A stretch of DNA of 64,000 bases, taken from Thermococcus cleftensis (GTDB taxonomy: Archaea; Methanobacteriota_B; Thermococci; Thermococcales; Thermococcaceae). The notes beneath the pieces are model-generated. The model did no database searches, was not told where the DNA came from, and saw nothing but the letters and a program-made list of their open reading frames with translations. Each line of letters starts with the position of its first letter. Position 1 is the first letter of the stretch. The stretch is taken from NCBI RefSeq assembly GCF_000265525.1, contig NC_018015.1, forward strand, positions 904,322-968,321, written 5' to 3'. This document shows, in pieces, positions 8,216 through 18,021 of this stretch. A program made the translations under genes and the position numbers.

Positions 8216-8734
8216 TTAGCCTCGTTCGAGTTCGTCGAGCAACTTCACAAAGCCGTCCATATCCGTGCGCTCGAACTCCCTCTCAAACTCGAGGCCCAGC
8301 TCAGCTATCTCCTCGGGTGTTATCTCAACCTCCGGCTCCTCCGCGTTTATCCCTGGACAGCTTTCATCGTAGTAGAGCCACAGTTCTTGGCCCTTGTAGT
8401 GAAACGGCTTTTCTCCCTCAACGCCGAGGGGCTTCCTTGAGACCATGAAGGGGTATATCCTGCAGATTATAGGGTTGGCCTCGTGTATCCTGCATTTTCC
8501 GGTCTCCGGATCATGGAAGACGCAGCCGAGGTCCCATTCCCTCACCGCAAGGACGAAACGTATCGTATTTCCCTCAACCGAAAACGTCACGAAACCCTGG
8601 GGGTCGTGGCCCCTCTTCGCTATCCTTTCGATGTCCTTCAAGGTAAGGTAAACGTGCCTTCCCCTGCAGCAGTCAAGGCAGTAAAGGCACCTGAAGGGAA
8701 CCGCCTTGGTGAATGGTTTCGGTTTGAACCTCAT
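8216..8734 (-). CDS. YkgJ-type cysteine-cluster protein
   Basis: 172 residues from ATG 8734. The Cys pattern CLYCLDCC, then CVFHDPETGKC and CRIYPF, is that of the UPF0153/YkgJ family, predicted to hold zinc or an Fe-S cluster. Function is unknown. A longer frame opens at 8824, but a TATA-like GCTTTTTTAA at 8757-8766 on the minus strand would start transcription near 8735, which makes the shorter start with almost no leader more likely. It is divergent from the HdeD-like gene at 8857. Confidence 0.78.
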   Translation of the reverse strand: MRFKPKPFTKAVPFRCLYCLDCCRGRHVYLTLKDIERIAKRGHDPQGFVTFSVEGNTIRFVLAVREWDLGCVFHDPETGKCRIHEANPIICRIYPFMVSRKPLGVEGEKPFHYKGQELWLYYDESCPGINAEEPEVEITPEEIAELGLEFEREFERTDMDGFVKLLDELERG

Positions 8735-8856
8735 GGTGATCCATTCGGAAAACCCGTTAAAAAAGCATCGAAATCTTTCGAAAACTCTTCGACGAAAGAC
8801 TTTTATCGGTTTAGCAAAATACACTGTATGTAAAATGTCGTTTGGAGGTAAAAACC

Positions 8857-9489
8857 ATGGACGATATTAAAGAGCCTTCCGGGGAAAGGTCAATGACCCC
8901 GGAGGAATACAACGAATACCGCGAGGAGATGACAAGAAAAAAACTGGCCAGCCTGATGGCGCACTGGCAGTGGTATCTCCTCCTCGGCGTTGTCCTCCTG
9001 ATCCTCGGTATAGTCGGGCTGGGAATACTCCCGTTCGTCACGCTGGCCAGCATAGCGGTTTTCGGAGTGTTCCTGATAATAGGCGGAGGGATACTGATAG
9101 CTGTTGCCATCTTCACGAAGGGCGAGAGCGGGGGGACGAGGATATTCCAGCTGCTGCTGGCAACCCTTTACATAATCGCCGGAGCGGCAATGCTCGAGGA
9201 GCCCCTCCTGTCAGCCCAGATACTGACCTTCATACTCGGCGGGGCGTACTTCGTCTTCGGTATCATCAAGGTGCTGATGGGCTTCAAGGTCCAGAACGGC
9301 GGGCTGGTGATCTTCTCGGGCGTCATAGACTTTTTCATCGGAGTTATGATCCTCGCCAACTGGCCCGAGTGGAGTCCGTGGGTCATCGGAATCTTCGTGG
9401 CGATCGAACTTATAGTCGCCGGTGTGAGCTTCATAGCGATGTCCCTTGGAGCAAGGTCGATGAAGAACAACCCGGAGTTCCAGGTCTGA
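8857..9489 (+). CDS. HdeD/DUF308-like membrane protein
   Basis: 210 residues. A charged N-terminal ~40 residues is followed by about six membrane helices in two similar halves, the HdeD arrangement. In enterobacteria HdeD aids acid resistance; no archaeal role is established. I chose ATG 8857 because GGAGGT at 8844-8849 is the Shine-Dalgarno and the upstream TTG at 8842 overlaps it. A TATA-like CTTTTATC lies at 8800-8807. A second HdeD-like gene is at 10201, with a reverse-strand gene between. Confidence 0.78.
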   Translation: MDDIKEPSGERSMTPEEYNEYREEMTRKKLASLMAHWQWYLLLGVVLLILGIVGLGILPFVTLASIAVFGVFLIIGGGILIAVAIFTKGESGGTRIFQLLLATLYIIAGAAMLEEPLLSAQILTFILGGAYFVFGIIKVLMGFKVQNGGLVIFSGVIDFFIGVMILANWPEWSPWVIGIFVAIELIVAGVSFIAMSLGARSMKNNPEFQV

Positions 9490-9501
9490 TCACGTGCCCG
9501 T

Positions 9502-10056
9502 TCATTTTTCCCTTTCAACTTCCGGGTACGCGGCCTTAAAGGCACCCCAGTCCGATTTTGGTCCATACGTTACCGTGAAGTTCACGACCTCATAGTTCTT
9601 TGGAGCACCTTCAGGCTTGTAGAGTATCAGGTGGTAGGAGCCGTCGAGGTACCAGTAGGAGCCTGGAGGTATGCGGAAGGTGTACTTCGATATCGTAACC
9701 TTGCGAACACAGGTGGCCCTTCTTGTGTACCTCGTTCCGTCCCAAACGACCGCGTCCATGCACCAGCCAGGGGTTTTGAGTTCGAGCACCACATAGTCTC
9801 CGTAATCCTCGTCCCCCTTGAGGACCAGGTTGTTGTAGAGATCCACGGCGTTCTCCCACTTCATTCCGTCGAACGTCAAGTTCGCCATCAGGAGAATCTG
9901 CCCTTTAGGCGAGGCAACGCCGTAGGGAACAGGGTTGTAAGAGATTATGGGGTAGTAAACTATCATGAATATTGCAAGCCCAAAAATGGCAGCAAGAAGA
10001 ACGACCTTGATCCTGAAGCTTGCCTCGTAAGATAAAGACCATCTGCCCTTACCCAC
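9502..10056 (-). CDS. Membrane-anchored extracytoplasmic protein
   Basis: 184 residues, not recognised. A single hydrophobic segment at about 16-36 anchors a beta-rich exterior domain with two cysteines that could form a disulfide (CMDAVVWD...RRATC). The C-terminal half looks like a small beta-sandwich (GSYWYLDGSYHLILY). The GTG start at 10056 follows GGGGTGG. It lies between two HdeD-like genes on the opposite strand. Confidence 0.6.
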   Translation of the reverse strand: MGKGRWSLSYEASFRIKVVLLAAIFGLAIFMIVYYPIISYNPVPYGVASPKGQILLMANLTFDGMKWENAVDLYNNLVLKGDEDYGDYVVLELKTPGWCMDAVVWDGTRYTRRATCVRKVTISKYTFRIPPGSYWYLDGSYHLILYKPEGAPKNYEVVNFTVTYGPKSDWGAFKAAYPEVEREK

Positions 10057-10130
10057 TAAAAGCCACCCCAGTTCAGGGTTGTTCTCTGGTGCTTAAAAAG
10101 TTTTACTAGCTCGAAAAACCCGAAATTTTA

Positions 10131-10183
10131 GTAACCTTTTCACAGAAAACTTTTTAAAGACCTAAAGTTACCTTTTGTGAAAA
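10131..10183 (+). promoter_or_regulatory. Promoter of the second HdeD-like operon with nested inverted repeats
   Basis: The TATA element CTTTTTAAAG at 10150-10159 is bracketed by two inverted repeats: GTAAC (10131-10135) with GTTAC (10167-10171), and TTTTCACA (10137-10144) with TGTGAAAA (10176-10183). The symmetry around the TATA box suggests a dimeric repressor or a pair of sites. Confidence 0.45.
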
Positions 10184-10200
10184 AATTAGGGGGTGGTTCG

Positions 10201-10758
10201 ATGGAATACGGTGAGCTTGGAAAGAACTGGGTCTGGCTTCTCGGCCTCGGGATAATCTTCATAACCCTCGGCTTTGCCGGACTGCTCCTCCTGCCGCTGG
10301 TGAGCATAACCAGCGTTGCCATATTCGGAGCCTTCATGCTCGTGGGAGGGGCACTCCAGATGGGGCAGGGAATCTTCAAGGCCAAGGACTGGAAGAGCAG
10401 GACGCTACACATCTTAATGGGGCTCATATACGTCATCGGCGGCATAGCGACGCTTGAAAACCCGGTTCTGGCCACGACGGTACTCACACTCGTCCTCGGG
10501 TTCTCACTGATAGCGATAGGGGCGATAAGGATCGCAGTAGCGTTTCAGAACAAGGACGTCAGCCAGTGGGCCCTCATGACGCTCTCAGGAGTGCTAAGCG
10601 TTATCCTCGGCTTCCTGATAGTCCTCCAGTGGCCCTGGTCAAGCCTCTGGGCGATTGGCCTCTTCGTGTCCCTCGACCTGATAATGAGCGGGGCCAACTT
10701 CATAGCCATAGCACTGACCGCCAGGATGTCCGGAAGCGCTGTCCCAGCGAGGGGGTGA
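10201..10758 (+). CDS. HdeD/DUF308-like membrane protein
   Basis: 185 residues, six predicted helices, closely resembling the protein at 8857 but without its charged N-terminal extension. ATG 10201 is preceded by GGGGGTGG; the in-frame GTG at 10177 lies upstream of that site and is rejected. Its stop overlaps the start of the TrkA-C membrane protein (GTGA), so the two are translated together. Confidence 0.78.
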   Translation: MEYGELGKNWVWLLGLGIIFITLGFAGLLLLPLVSITSVAIFGAFMLVGGALQMGQGIFKAKDWKSRTLHILMGLIYVIGGIATLENPVLATTVLTLVLGFSLIAIGAIRIAVAFQNKDVSQWALMTLSGVLSVILGFLIVLQWPWSSLWAIGLFVSLDLIMSGANFIAIALTARMSGSAVPARG

Positions 10759-11531
10759 AGGGGCTGATAGCCCTCCTTTCCCTTATTCTGGTCATAACGC
10801 TGTCCCTGATAATAGTCCGAATCGGGGCGACGGCCCTTGAGATGACCGGCCTTTCTAAGGAAGTCGCATCGTTTCAGGCACAGTCGGCCTTCTCTGGCAC
10901 GGGCTTCACAACCAGCGAGAGCGAGTACGTTGTCTCCCACCCGGCAAGGAGGAAGATAATAAGGACGCTGATATTCCTGGGGAGTGCAGGTATTGCATCT
11001 GCAATGGCCACCCTGGTACTGACGTTCCTGGGAAGGAGCCGGGGAGAGGCAACGGGCTACCTGGTGATCCTCGCGCTCAGCCTCGGGGGACTCTACGTCA
11101 CCTTCACATCAAAAAGGGTTGAGCGCTGGATGAAAAGGTGGATCAGGCGCTTTCTCAACAGGGCCTTCCCGGAGCTGAGGGTCTACGACTACACCCAGTT
11201 GCTGGGAATAACCCATGGATACTCGATATCCCAGATCCGCGTGAAGGAAAACAGCTGGCTCGCCAACAGGACGCTGAGAGAGCTTGAATTGGACAGAGAG
11301 GGAATACTCGTCCTGGGAATATACAGGAAAAAAGGCGATAGGGAGGTTTACATAGGCGCACCCAGAGGGGACACCCTTGTAAAACCGGGCGATGTTCTCG
11401 TCTGCTACGGGCCAGAAAAGGTGCTCCTCGAACTTTCCCAGAGAGTAGCCGGAGAGAAAGGGGACAGAGAGCACGAAAAAGCCGTGAAGGAAGCGGAAAT
11501 AAGAAGGATACATGAGGAACTTGAGGCCTAG
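10755..11531 (+). CDS. Membrane protein with TrkA C-terminal (RCK_C) domain
   Basis: 258 residues. Helices at about 3-22, 58-82 and 90-107 are followed by a basic linker and a cytoplasmic RCK_C/TrkA-C domain (about 140-235, with GDTLVKPGDVLVCYGP). Such domains bind small ligands and gate transporters; the membrane part contains SAFSGTGFTTSESE, a fragment reminiscent of a Trk/Ktr pore loop. A ligand-controlled ion-transport or sensing role is inferred. The frame stays open upstream to 10566, but GTG 10755 coupled to the HdeD stop is the natural start. Confidence 0.72.
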   Translation: MKGLIALLSLILVITLSLIIVRIGATALEMTGLSKEVASFQAQSAFSGTGFTTSESEYVVSHPARRKIIRTLIFLGSAGIASAMATLVLTFLGRSRGEATGYLVILALSLGGLYVTFTSKRVERWMKRWIRRFLNRAFPELRVYDYTQLLGITHGYSISQIRVKENSWLANRTLRELELDREGILVLGIYRKKGDREVYIGAPRGDTLVKPGDVLVCYGPEKVLLELSQRVAGEKGDREHEKAVKEAEIRRIHEELEA

Positions 11532-13300
11532 GTGTTCAGGTGCGCGTCGAACTCCCTGCTCTTTTTGTAATCCCCATAGCTTTTGTCGAGCCTCTTGGCG
11601 ACGTAGGGCCCGTTCTTCCGGTAGCCGAACTTTCTGTAGTACTCCCTCACGCCGACGCCGCTTATAACTAGCATCTTCTTGACGTCAAACTCCTCCCTCG
11701 CTATCCTCTCGGCCTCGCTCAAAAGCTCCCTTCCGTAACCGCGGTGCTGCCACTCGTACCTAGGTTTACCACCAATCGGCACGAGGGGGCCGTAAACGTG
11801 GAGCTCCCTGACTATAGCGGAAGGACAGCATTTTATCTCTCTCCTGTGGGCCTTCTCGCTCGGAATCCTCAGCCTCAAGAACCCTATCAGTATGTCGTTC
11901 TTGACGTCCTCGAAGCTCAGGAAGATTTCCCTTCCGCCAGATGCCCCGTAGTCCTCGCGGAGGAGCTTTATGTGCTCAACCTCGGGCTGGATTCCAAACT
12001 TCTCCATCATGTGGCCGACTTCTCTAAAGCGGATTTCCCTCGGCCTTATACCGCGCTTTATCAGCTCGTTGAAGACCAGCTGGCCCAGATTGGAGTGCTT
12101 GACGCCGTCGACGATTAGCTGGACGGGAATGTCGCGTTGGATTCTCATCACGCGAACCCACTTGGGGAAGAGCTTGTAGGCCTCGACGAGGAGCTCAACG
12201 GCCTCCTCAGTGCGATAGGGACGATATTTACCCTCCTTCCACCAGCGGTAGAGGGGAGCGTCTTTGGTCACGAGAGTGGGGTAAATTTTCAGCATGTCAG
12301 GGCGGAACCGGGTATCCTCGAAGATCGTCCTGAAAGTGTAGAGGTCCCTCTCGAAGTTGCTCCCGGGAAGGCCGGGCATTATGTGGTAGTTGATTTTAAG
12401 GCCCGCATCGCGGAGAAGTTGAGTGGCCTTAACTATCTCCTCGACGCCGTGACCGCGCCTGGTTCTCTCATGAATGAAGTTGAAAATCGTTTGAACGCCG
12501 AGCTCAACCCTCGTTGTTCCGAGCTTCAGCATCCTGTCTATGTGCCTCTCAAAGGCCCAGTCCGGGCGCGTCTCTATCGTAAGCCCGACCATTCTGACCT
12601 TAGCCCTCTCGTTCCTCCTCTGCTCGTCCTCAAGGTAGTAGTAGGGCTTTGAGTGTGTCTTAAGCCACGCCTCCCTGAACTTGGGGTCCTCCTCCAGGAC
12701 GGACTCGTCTCTTTTCACTATCAACCTGACGAGCTTCTCCTCAAGGTTCTCTATATCCCTGAAGTGAGGGAAGTCGTTCATCGCCTTGAAGGCCTCTTTA
12801 ACGAACCACTCCTGATAGTCCAGATCAACCGCGGGAAAGGTTCCTCCCTGGATTATGACCTCGACCTTGTCCACGTCGTGCCCGATGTCGGTGAGCTGCT
12901 TCAGGCGACGCATCATGATTATGTAGGGGTGGTAGGCGCTCTGAACGGCCCTCAAGGCTGAAGGTTCCCTCCCTGTGTAGCTCTGGGGAGAGCCGACGCT
13001 GGGCCCGCCTGGGCAGTAGATGCAACGCCCGTGTGGGCAGGGAAATGGCTTGGTCATCATGGCAACTACCGCGACGCCGCTTATCGTCCTCGTAGGCTTC
13101 CTTTTGAGCAGTTCCCTGAACTCCTCGCGCCTCTCCTCCGGAATGGCCTTCAAGATGTCGGAGTTGCCCGGAATCTTTGAGAGATGATACTTACGCGAGA
13201 CCTTGATCTTCCAGCGGTTGAGCTCCTCCCTGCTCTTAATCTCACCCGACATAACCAGTCTCGCGAGCTCCTCCACAGCTTTTCCGAACCTCTCCTCCAT
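11528..13300 (-). CDS. elp3: tRNA uridine-34 carboxymethyl-forming enzyme Elp3
   Basis: 590 residues, full archaeal Elp3 length. Elp3 adds the carboxymethyl group at C5 of wobble uridine using radical SAM chemistry and acetyl-CoA. The radical SAM cysteines are in CPHGRCIYC (about residues 88-96). The C-terminal GNAT domain spans about 440-590 (HRGYGRELLSEAERIARE). ATG 13300 is chosen over GTG 13306 because GAGGTG lies five bases before the ATG. Its stop shares CTAG with the stop of the convergent gene. Confidence 0.95.
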   Translation of the reverse strand: MEERFGKAVEELARLVMSGEIKSREELNRWKIKVSRKYHLSKIPGNSDILKAIPEERREEFRELLKRKPTRTISGVAVVAMMTKPFPCPHGRCIYCPGGPSVGSPQSYTGREPSALRAVQSAYHPYIIMMRRLKQLTDIGHDVDKVEVIIQGGTFPAVDLDYQEWFVKEAFKAMNDFPHFRDIENLEEKLVRLIVKRDESVLEEDPKFREAWLKTHSKPYYYLEDEQRRNERAKVRMVGLTIETRPDWAFERHIDRMLKLGTTRVELGVQTIFNFIHERTRRGHGVEEIVKATQLLRDAGLKINYHIMPGLPGSNFERDLYTFRTIFEDTRFRPDMLKIYPTLVTKDAPLYRWWKEGKYRPYRTEEAVELLVEAYKLFPKWVRVMRIQRDIPVQLIVDGVKHSNLGQLVFNELIKRGIRPREIRFREVGHMMEKFGIQPEVEHIKLLREDYGASGGREIFLSFEDVKNDILIGFLRLRIPSEKAHRREIKCCPSAIVRELHVYGPLVPIGGKPRYEWQHRGYGRELLSEAERIAREEFDVKKMLVISGVGVREYYRKFGYRKNGPYVAKRLDKSYGDYKKSREFDAHLNT

Positions 13301-13402
13301 CTTCACACCTCTCAGCCAATCTAAGGCGGGGTTTTAAAAGGGTTTGCGGGGCATATTCAGGTAGTGAATTATTCAGTAGGTGAATACAACCGGGTGATAA
13401 CC

Positions 13403-14155
13403 ATGAACCGCGACGAGCTCGTTGCCTTCCTCGGCGGGTACCTGAACGTCTCGGCTTACCCTGACAAGTCGAGCAACGGCCTTCAGGTCGAGGGAAAAGA
13501 AGAGATTGAGAGGGTGGCCTTCGCCGTCGATACGACGCTGAGAACAATCGAGAGGGCCGCAAAGGCCGGAGCGGACATGCTGATAGTCCACCACGGCATG
13601 ATATGGGGCGGTCTGAACTACATAACCGGGGTTCACTACAAGCGTTTGAAAGCCCTCATAGAGAACGGCCTGAACCTCTACGTCGCCCACCTGCCCCTCG
13701 ACGCCCACCCGGAGGTCGGGAACAACGTTGGACTGTTGAAGCTCCTCGGCCTCGAGCCGAAGGGGCCCTTCGGGGAGTACAGGGGGCTGAGCATTGGCTT
13801 CTACGGCGAGTTCGAGGAGTCCCAGCCGATCGAGAAGGTGGCGCAGATAATTGCCGAGAAGCTCGATACAACCGTCAAGACCTACGAGTTCGGAAAGAGG
13901 GAGGTAAGGACCGTCGGAGCGGTGAGCGGTGCCGGCGCCTTCGCTTTGGAGGAGGCCCACCGGAAGGGGATTGACCTCCTCATCACGGGCGAGTTCACCC
14001 ACGCAGATTATCTGACGGCCGTTGATCTGCCCCAAAGCGTCCTCGTAGCGGGCCACTACAAGACGGAAACGCTCGGGGTGAAGGCACTCATGGAACTTAT
14101 CAGAGAGCGCTTTGGGTTGGGGGTTTTCTTCATAGACGAGCCAACCGGGCTTTGA
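13403..14155 (+). CDS. Nif3-like dinuclear metal centre protein
   Basis: 250 residues, short-form Nif3/YbgI (DUF34). Conserved metal ligands appear as HHGMIWGG, AHLPLDAHP and the C-terminal GEFTHAD...GHYKTE. The family forms toroidal hexamers with a two-metal site; a role as a GTP cyclohydrolase-like or metal-handling protein has been proposed but is not settled. The start ATG 13403 follows GGGTGAT. It converges on the gene at 14130 with a 26-bp overlap. Confidence 0.87.
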   Translation: MNRDELVAFLGGYLNVSAYPDKSSNGLQVEGKEEIERVAFAVDTTLRTIERAAKAGADMLIVHHGMIWGGLNYITGVHYKRLKALIENGLNLYVAHLPLDAHPEVGNNVGLLKLLGLEPKGPFGEYRGLSIGFYGEFEESQPIEKVAQIIAEKLDTTVKTYEFGKREVRTVGAVSGAGAFALEEAHRKGIDLLITGEFTHADYLTAVDLPQSVLVAGHYKTETLGVKALMELIRERFGLGVFFIDEPTGL

Positions 14156-14516
14156 GCTCGTCGATGATGGCCCTATCGCTTTTTATCTCCATTTTCAGGC
14201 CGAGCTCTTTGGCGTAGCCCTCGACCCAGCCGGGGCTTCCGCGGAAGGGGGTAACTATCCACAGCTCTGGGAAGCCCGCGCGGTGGGCCTTGACCACATC
14301 GTATAGCACCCTCTGGGGAAACCACTTGAAGGAGGCCTCAAGCTCTATTGCCAGGAGCCTTTGTTCGTTTTTCAGAATCGCCACGTCTATCCTCGTGCCG
14401 TCGGGCGTTCTGTACTCGGGAACAGCTCTCAGACCGAGTTCTTGAGCGAGCGCAATGATTTCACGGGTAATGGCCTTGACCTTGATTGTGGACACCCCTA
14501 AGAGAAGAGATATCAC
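14130..14516 (-). CDS. Small protein with restriction-endonuclease-like fold
   Basis: 128 residues. The order RIDVAILKNEQRLLAIELEAS...K fits a PD-(D/E)xK nuclease core (Asp near 46, Glu-x-Glu near 59-61), and LWIVTPF resembles a following core strand. Substrate unknown. The GTG at 14516 overlaps the upstream stop as GTGA; an alternative GTG lies seven codons in. It is closer to host base composition than its operon partner. Confidence 0.55.
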   Translation of the reverse strand: MISLLLGVSTIKVKAITREIIALAQELGLRAVPEYRTPDGTRIDVAILKNEQRLLAIELEASFKWFPQRVLYDVVKAHRAGFPELWIVTPFRGSPGWVEGYAKELGLKMEIKSDRAIIDELKARLARL

Positions 14517-14875
14517 TTAGACATAATAAATGTTACAAGAAACTCGTCAATATCACCGGTCAAAAGAGCTAAATCTATCATCGTCTCAACATCGCTATCA
14601 ATCATCTCTGGGCGAAACCATAATATCACGTCATCATCTTGTAGGTCTAGCCTTTTCCTAATATATGGAGAGATCTTTTTAAAAATATATCCTCTATCAA
14701 GAATATATCCTTTAACGATATCATAATCTAAATCACTATTCTCTCCAAAAAAGAAAACGACATACTGTCTCATAGCCCATTTCAAGAAAAGTATCTTGTG
14801 AATTTTCGAGGGATTATTGCTCTTAATATCAATATCCCTAATATCCTCAATAGGTAATCCCACAACAAGTCTCAT
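14513..14875 (-). CDS. Unrecognised AT-rich gene
   Basis: 120 residues, family unknown. The gene is far more AT-rich than anything near it, with many ATA/AAT codons. The C-terminal stretch DSDVETMIDLALLTGDIDEF faintly resembles the end of NYN/PIN-type nuclease domains, but the N-terminal acidic motif expected there is not clear. It has its own AT-rich promoter region at 14890-14925 and is coupled to the nuclease-fold gene by GTGA. Composition suggests horizontal transfer. Confidence 0.55.
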   Translation of the reverse strand: MRLVVGLPIEDIRDIDIKSNNPSKIHKILFLKWAMRQYVVFFFGENSDLDYDIVKGYILDRGYIFKKISPYIRKRLDLQDDDVILWFRPEMIDSDVETMIDLALLTGDIDEFLVTFIMSK

Positions 14876-14926
14876 TATAATATCCCTCGATTTATAGCTA
14901 CACTTAAAACTTTAAAAAATTGACTA

Positions 14927-17668
14927 TCAGCCGAGGCTCTTCTTCACCTCGGCTATGGCCTCTTCCGCCTTCAGCGGGTTCTTTATCCTGCCCTGGGCAA
15001 GTTCCTTCCTTCCGCCGCCACCACCGCCGGCAACGCTTGTTATCACCTTCGCGAGCTCTCCAGCCTTGAGGTCGAGGCCATCGCCGACGGCAACGACGAA
15101 GTGGCCCTCCCTGCTGATGAGAACTACTACTCTCTTCTCCTTCCTGAGCCTGTTGGCAGCTTCGCGGAGGTCGTCCATGGTCCCTTCAACGACCGCGCCG
15201 ATGAACTCCACCTCGCCGACCTTCTCAGCTTTGCCCTCAAGCTCGTAAACGAGCAGCTTCGCCAGCTCCTTCCTGAGCTTCTCGACCTCCTTTCTTGCCT
15301 CCTTCCACTCGTTGAAGAACCGCTCGGCGGTTTCAGGCACCTTCTCCGGCGGCACGCGGAAGATTTCTGCCGTCTTTTTGAGCAGTCTTTCCGTCTCCTG
15401 CATCCAGTTAATTGCAGCTTCTCCAGCGGCGAAGATAATCCTCTCAACGCCGTCCTGTATGCGCTCCGTTCTGAGGATTTTAATCGGGCCTATCAAACCT
15501 GTGCTCGGCAGGTGCGTTCCACCGCAGGCCTGTACGTCCCAGCCCTCTATCCTGAGAACCCTGATGACCCTTCCCGGAACGACACCACCCTGGTAGAGCC
15601 TGAAGCCGTACTTCATCTCCGCCTCCGTCCTCGGCAGCCACTCCCACGTTACCTTCCTGTTCTCCATCACAACCCTGTTCGCCAGGCGCTCAATCTCCCT
15701 AAGCTCTTCCTCGGTTATGCGCTTGTAGTGGCTTATGTCGAGCCTCGCCCAGTCGGTGTGGAGCTGACTGCCGGCCTGCCAGACGTGCTTTCCGAGAACC
15801 CTGACTAGAGCACCCATGAGGACGTGCGTCCCGGTGTGGTGGCGCATGTGCTGTATCCTCCTCTCCCAGTCGAGCTTCCCATGAACCTTCGCTCCGGGCT
15901 TGAAGGACTCCGGCCTCTCGACCCTGTGGAGTATGACCTTCCCGACCTTCTGAACTTCAGTAACCTTGACCTCTTTACCGTCAACGACCAAGACACCAGT
16001 GTCGTAGGGCTGGCCGCCGCCCTCCGGGTAGAAGGCCGTCTGGTTCAGAACCACCCAGTCCTCTATAACCCTGAGCACCTCGGCATCGAACTCCTTCATA
16101 AACGGGTCCTCGTAGTAGAGCGTCCTCGTCTCTGGAAGGTCCTTGACCAGCTCGAAGTCCACCACGTATTCCCCAGCGGTCTTCTTCTCGACCTTCTCGG
16201 CCTGCTTGGCAACCAGCGTGTAGAAGTTGTCCGGAATCTCGACCTTTATGCCCTCCTTCTGTGCCACCTCTGCAACTATCTCCGGGGTAAGGCCGTGGCT
16301 CTCGTAGAAGAGTATCAGCTTTTCAAGCGGGAGCTCGTTGATTCCCTTCTTCTTGAGCTTCGCTATCTCGCGCTTCACCAGGTCGCTTCCGCGCCTGAGG
16401 GTCTCCTGATAGCGCTTCTCCTCGACGTTCACGATGTCGAGGATTACCTCTTCCATCTCCTTGAACTCCGGGAACGTCGGGGAGAGCTCCTTTATGTGCA
16501 TGGCCACTATCTCAGCCAGCGGTATTTCAAGGCCCAGCTCGCGGAGGTGCCTTATGCTCTTCCTTATGAGGAGCCTCGCCAGATAGCCGGCCTTGACGTT
16601 GGACGGGATAACCCCATCAGCGAGCATAAAGGTTAAAGCCTTGGTGTGGTCCGCTATCGCATAGATCAGCTCGTAGGGCCTCACCGCTTTTTCAAGCTCC
16701 TCAACGCTTATGCCGACGCGCTTTGCAACCTGCTCGCGAAGATAGCGAAGGTCGCCCATGTCCTCGATGTCGAACATTCCAGCCAAGCGGGAGTTCTCCA
16801 TCAAAATGCGCTCGTCTATCTTTTCAACCCCTGCCATCTTCTTGAGCGGCTCCACCACGTAGCCGAGGACGGCGTCGTAGGCCGTTGGGGTGCCCTGGCT
16901 CATCCAGACGAGCCTCTCAAGGCCGTAGCCGGTGTCAACAACCCTCGTCTCCATCGGAACGTAGTAGTCGCCCTTAATCTCCACCACCTGGCTCGGGTCG
17001 GCGTTCTCGGGGGCCTTCTTGTACTGCATGAAAACGAGCGTAGCAACCTCTAAACCGCGGTAGAGCACCTCGAAGGCCGGCCCGGCGTTTCCTCCGCCGG
17101 CCCAGGGGTTCTCCTTGAAGGTTATGTCCTCTGGCTTCATCTTCAGCTCCCTGGTGAAGAACTCGAAGGCCAGCTCAACCGTCTCGTCCATCCAGTATAT
17201 CGGCTTCTCCGGGTAGTTGAAGGCGTGGTGGGCCATCATCTCAAATATCGTGAAGTGCCTGCCGGTGATTCCAACGTTGTCTATGTCGGTGAACCTTATC
17301 GAGGGCTGGCTTATGGTGAGCGGGTTTGCGGGCGGGTCGGCCTCGCCGCTGATAACCCAGGGCTGGAAGTCCATAATTGAAGCTCCAACGAGGAGCACAT
17401 CATCTCTCCAGCGCGGCAGAACCGGGTAGCGCTTCACCCTGCCGTGGCCGTGCTTTTCGAAGAAGCTCAGGAACTTCTCGCGCATCTCGTCGAGGGTGTA
17501 CTTCCTCGGTATGCCGGGCTTTCCGATGAACTGGTACTCGTCACACGGTGGATCGCCACAGGTTTCCCTGTCAGGGTCAAGCGTCCAGAAGAACTTTCCG
17601 CACTTGGGGCACCGCTTTCTTATCCAGCCTTCCTCCTTAAACATTCTCGTGGTCATGTCCATGCTCAT
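14927..17668 (-). CDS. alaS: Alanyl-tRNA synthetase
   Basis: 913 residues, the archaeal size. Charges tRNA-Ala. An N-terminal archaeal zinc-ribbon-like segment (CPKCGKFFW...CGDPPC) precedes the class II core ([18 protein letters not shown]). The editing domain has HHTGTHVL and CGGTH, and the DHHA1-type C-terminus ends with a glycine-rich AGGGGGG segment. ATG 17668 is chosen because GAGGTGA lies just upstream and the in-frame GTG at 17677 belongs to it. Confidence 0.97.
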   Translation of the reverse strand: MSMDMTTRMFKEEGWIRKRCPKCGKFFWTLDPDRETCGDPPCDEYQFIGKPGIPRKYTLDEMREKFLSFFEKHGHGRVKRYPVLPRWRDDVLLVGASIMDFQPWVISGEADPPANPLTISQPSIRFTDIDNVGITGRHFTIFEMMAHHAFNYPEKPIYWMDETVELAFEFFTRELKMKPEDITFKENPWAGGGNAGPAFEVLYRGLEVATLVFMQYKKAPENADPSQVVEIKGDYYVPMETRVVDTGYGLERLVWMSQGTPTAYDAVLGYVVEPLKKMAGVEKIDERILMENSRLAGMFDIEDMGDLRYLREQVAKRVGISVEELEKAVRPYELIYAIADHTKALTFMLADGVIPSNVKAGYLARLLIRKSIRHLRELGLEIPLAEIVAMHIKELSPTFPEFKEMEEVILDIVNVEEKRYQETLRRGSDLVKREIAKLKKKGINELPLEKLILFYESHGLTPEIVAEVAQKEGIKVEIPDNFYTLVAKQAEKVEKKTAGEYVVDFELVKDLPETRTLYYEDPFMKEFDAEVLRVIEDWVVLNQTAFYPEGGGQPYDTGVLVVDGKEVKVTEVQKVGKVILHRVERPESFKPGAKVHGKLDWERRIQHMRHHTGTHVLMGALVRVLGKHVWQAGSQLHTDWARLDISHYKRITEEELREIERLANRVVMENRKVTWEWLPRTEAEMKYGFRLYQGGVVPGRVIRVLRIEGWDVQACGGTHLPSTGLIGPIKILRTERIQDGVERIIFAAGEAAINWMQETERLLKKTAEIFRVPPEKVPETAERFFNEWKEARKEVEKLRKELAKLLVYELEGKAEKVGEVEFIGAVVEGTMDDLREAANRLRKEKRVVVLISREGHFVVAVGDGLDLKAGELAKVITSVAGGGGGGRKELAQGRIKNPLKAEEAIAEVKKSLG

Positions 17669-17723
17669 TATCCTCACCTCTCAAGCTGGAGTAGAAAAGG
17701 AAGTTGGGCTATTAAGGTTTTCC

Positions 17724-18020
17724 TCAGTCTTTTGAATCGGGGCCAAGGTCGACATCAACGTCCTCGAACCGCTCCTCGTCGATGTATATCAGGGGAATCT
17801 TCAACTTCCGGAGAAATTCGACCAGCCGTTTCTCGCGTCGCTCCATCATCTCAACCCTGTGCCTCAAACTCGCGTTCTCTATCGCCAGACGGTTGGCCTC
17901 GTCCACCTTAAGGTTCAGTTGCATTCTTAGCTCTATCAGCTCCTCCTCCAGCTCCCGGAGCGAGCGCTCCAGCCGGTCAATTTCCTCCAGGTACTCCCGA
18001 CAGAGGCGTTCCTTTATCAT
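17724..18020 (-). CDS. Small coiled-coil protein downstream of a C/D sRNA
   Basis: 98 residues. Residues 8-70 are a continuous charged coiled coil; the end (KIPLIYIDEERFEDVDVDLGP) is acidic. No family recognised. The ATG at 18020 has no Shine-Dalgarno and lies directly after the 3' end of the candidate sRNA at 18022-18079. The only visible promoter (TATA-like at 18102-18109) is that of the sRNA, so the two may share a transcript. alaS lies 55 bp downstream. Confidence 0.6.
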   Translation of the reverse strand: MIKERLCREYLEEIDRLERSLRELEEELIELRMQLNLKVDEANRLAIENASLRHRVEMMERREKRLVEFLRKLKIPLIYIDEERFEDVDVDLGPDSKD

Positions 18021-18021
18021 C

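Noticed and set aside
14513-14875. Assignment as a NYN/PIN ribonuclease
   Set aside because: Only the C-terminal stretch is suggestive; the expected N-terminal acidic strand is not convincing, so no function is claimed.
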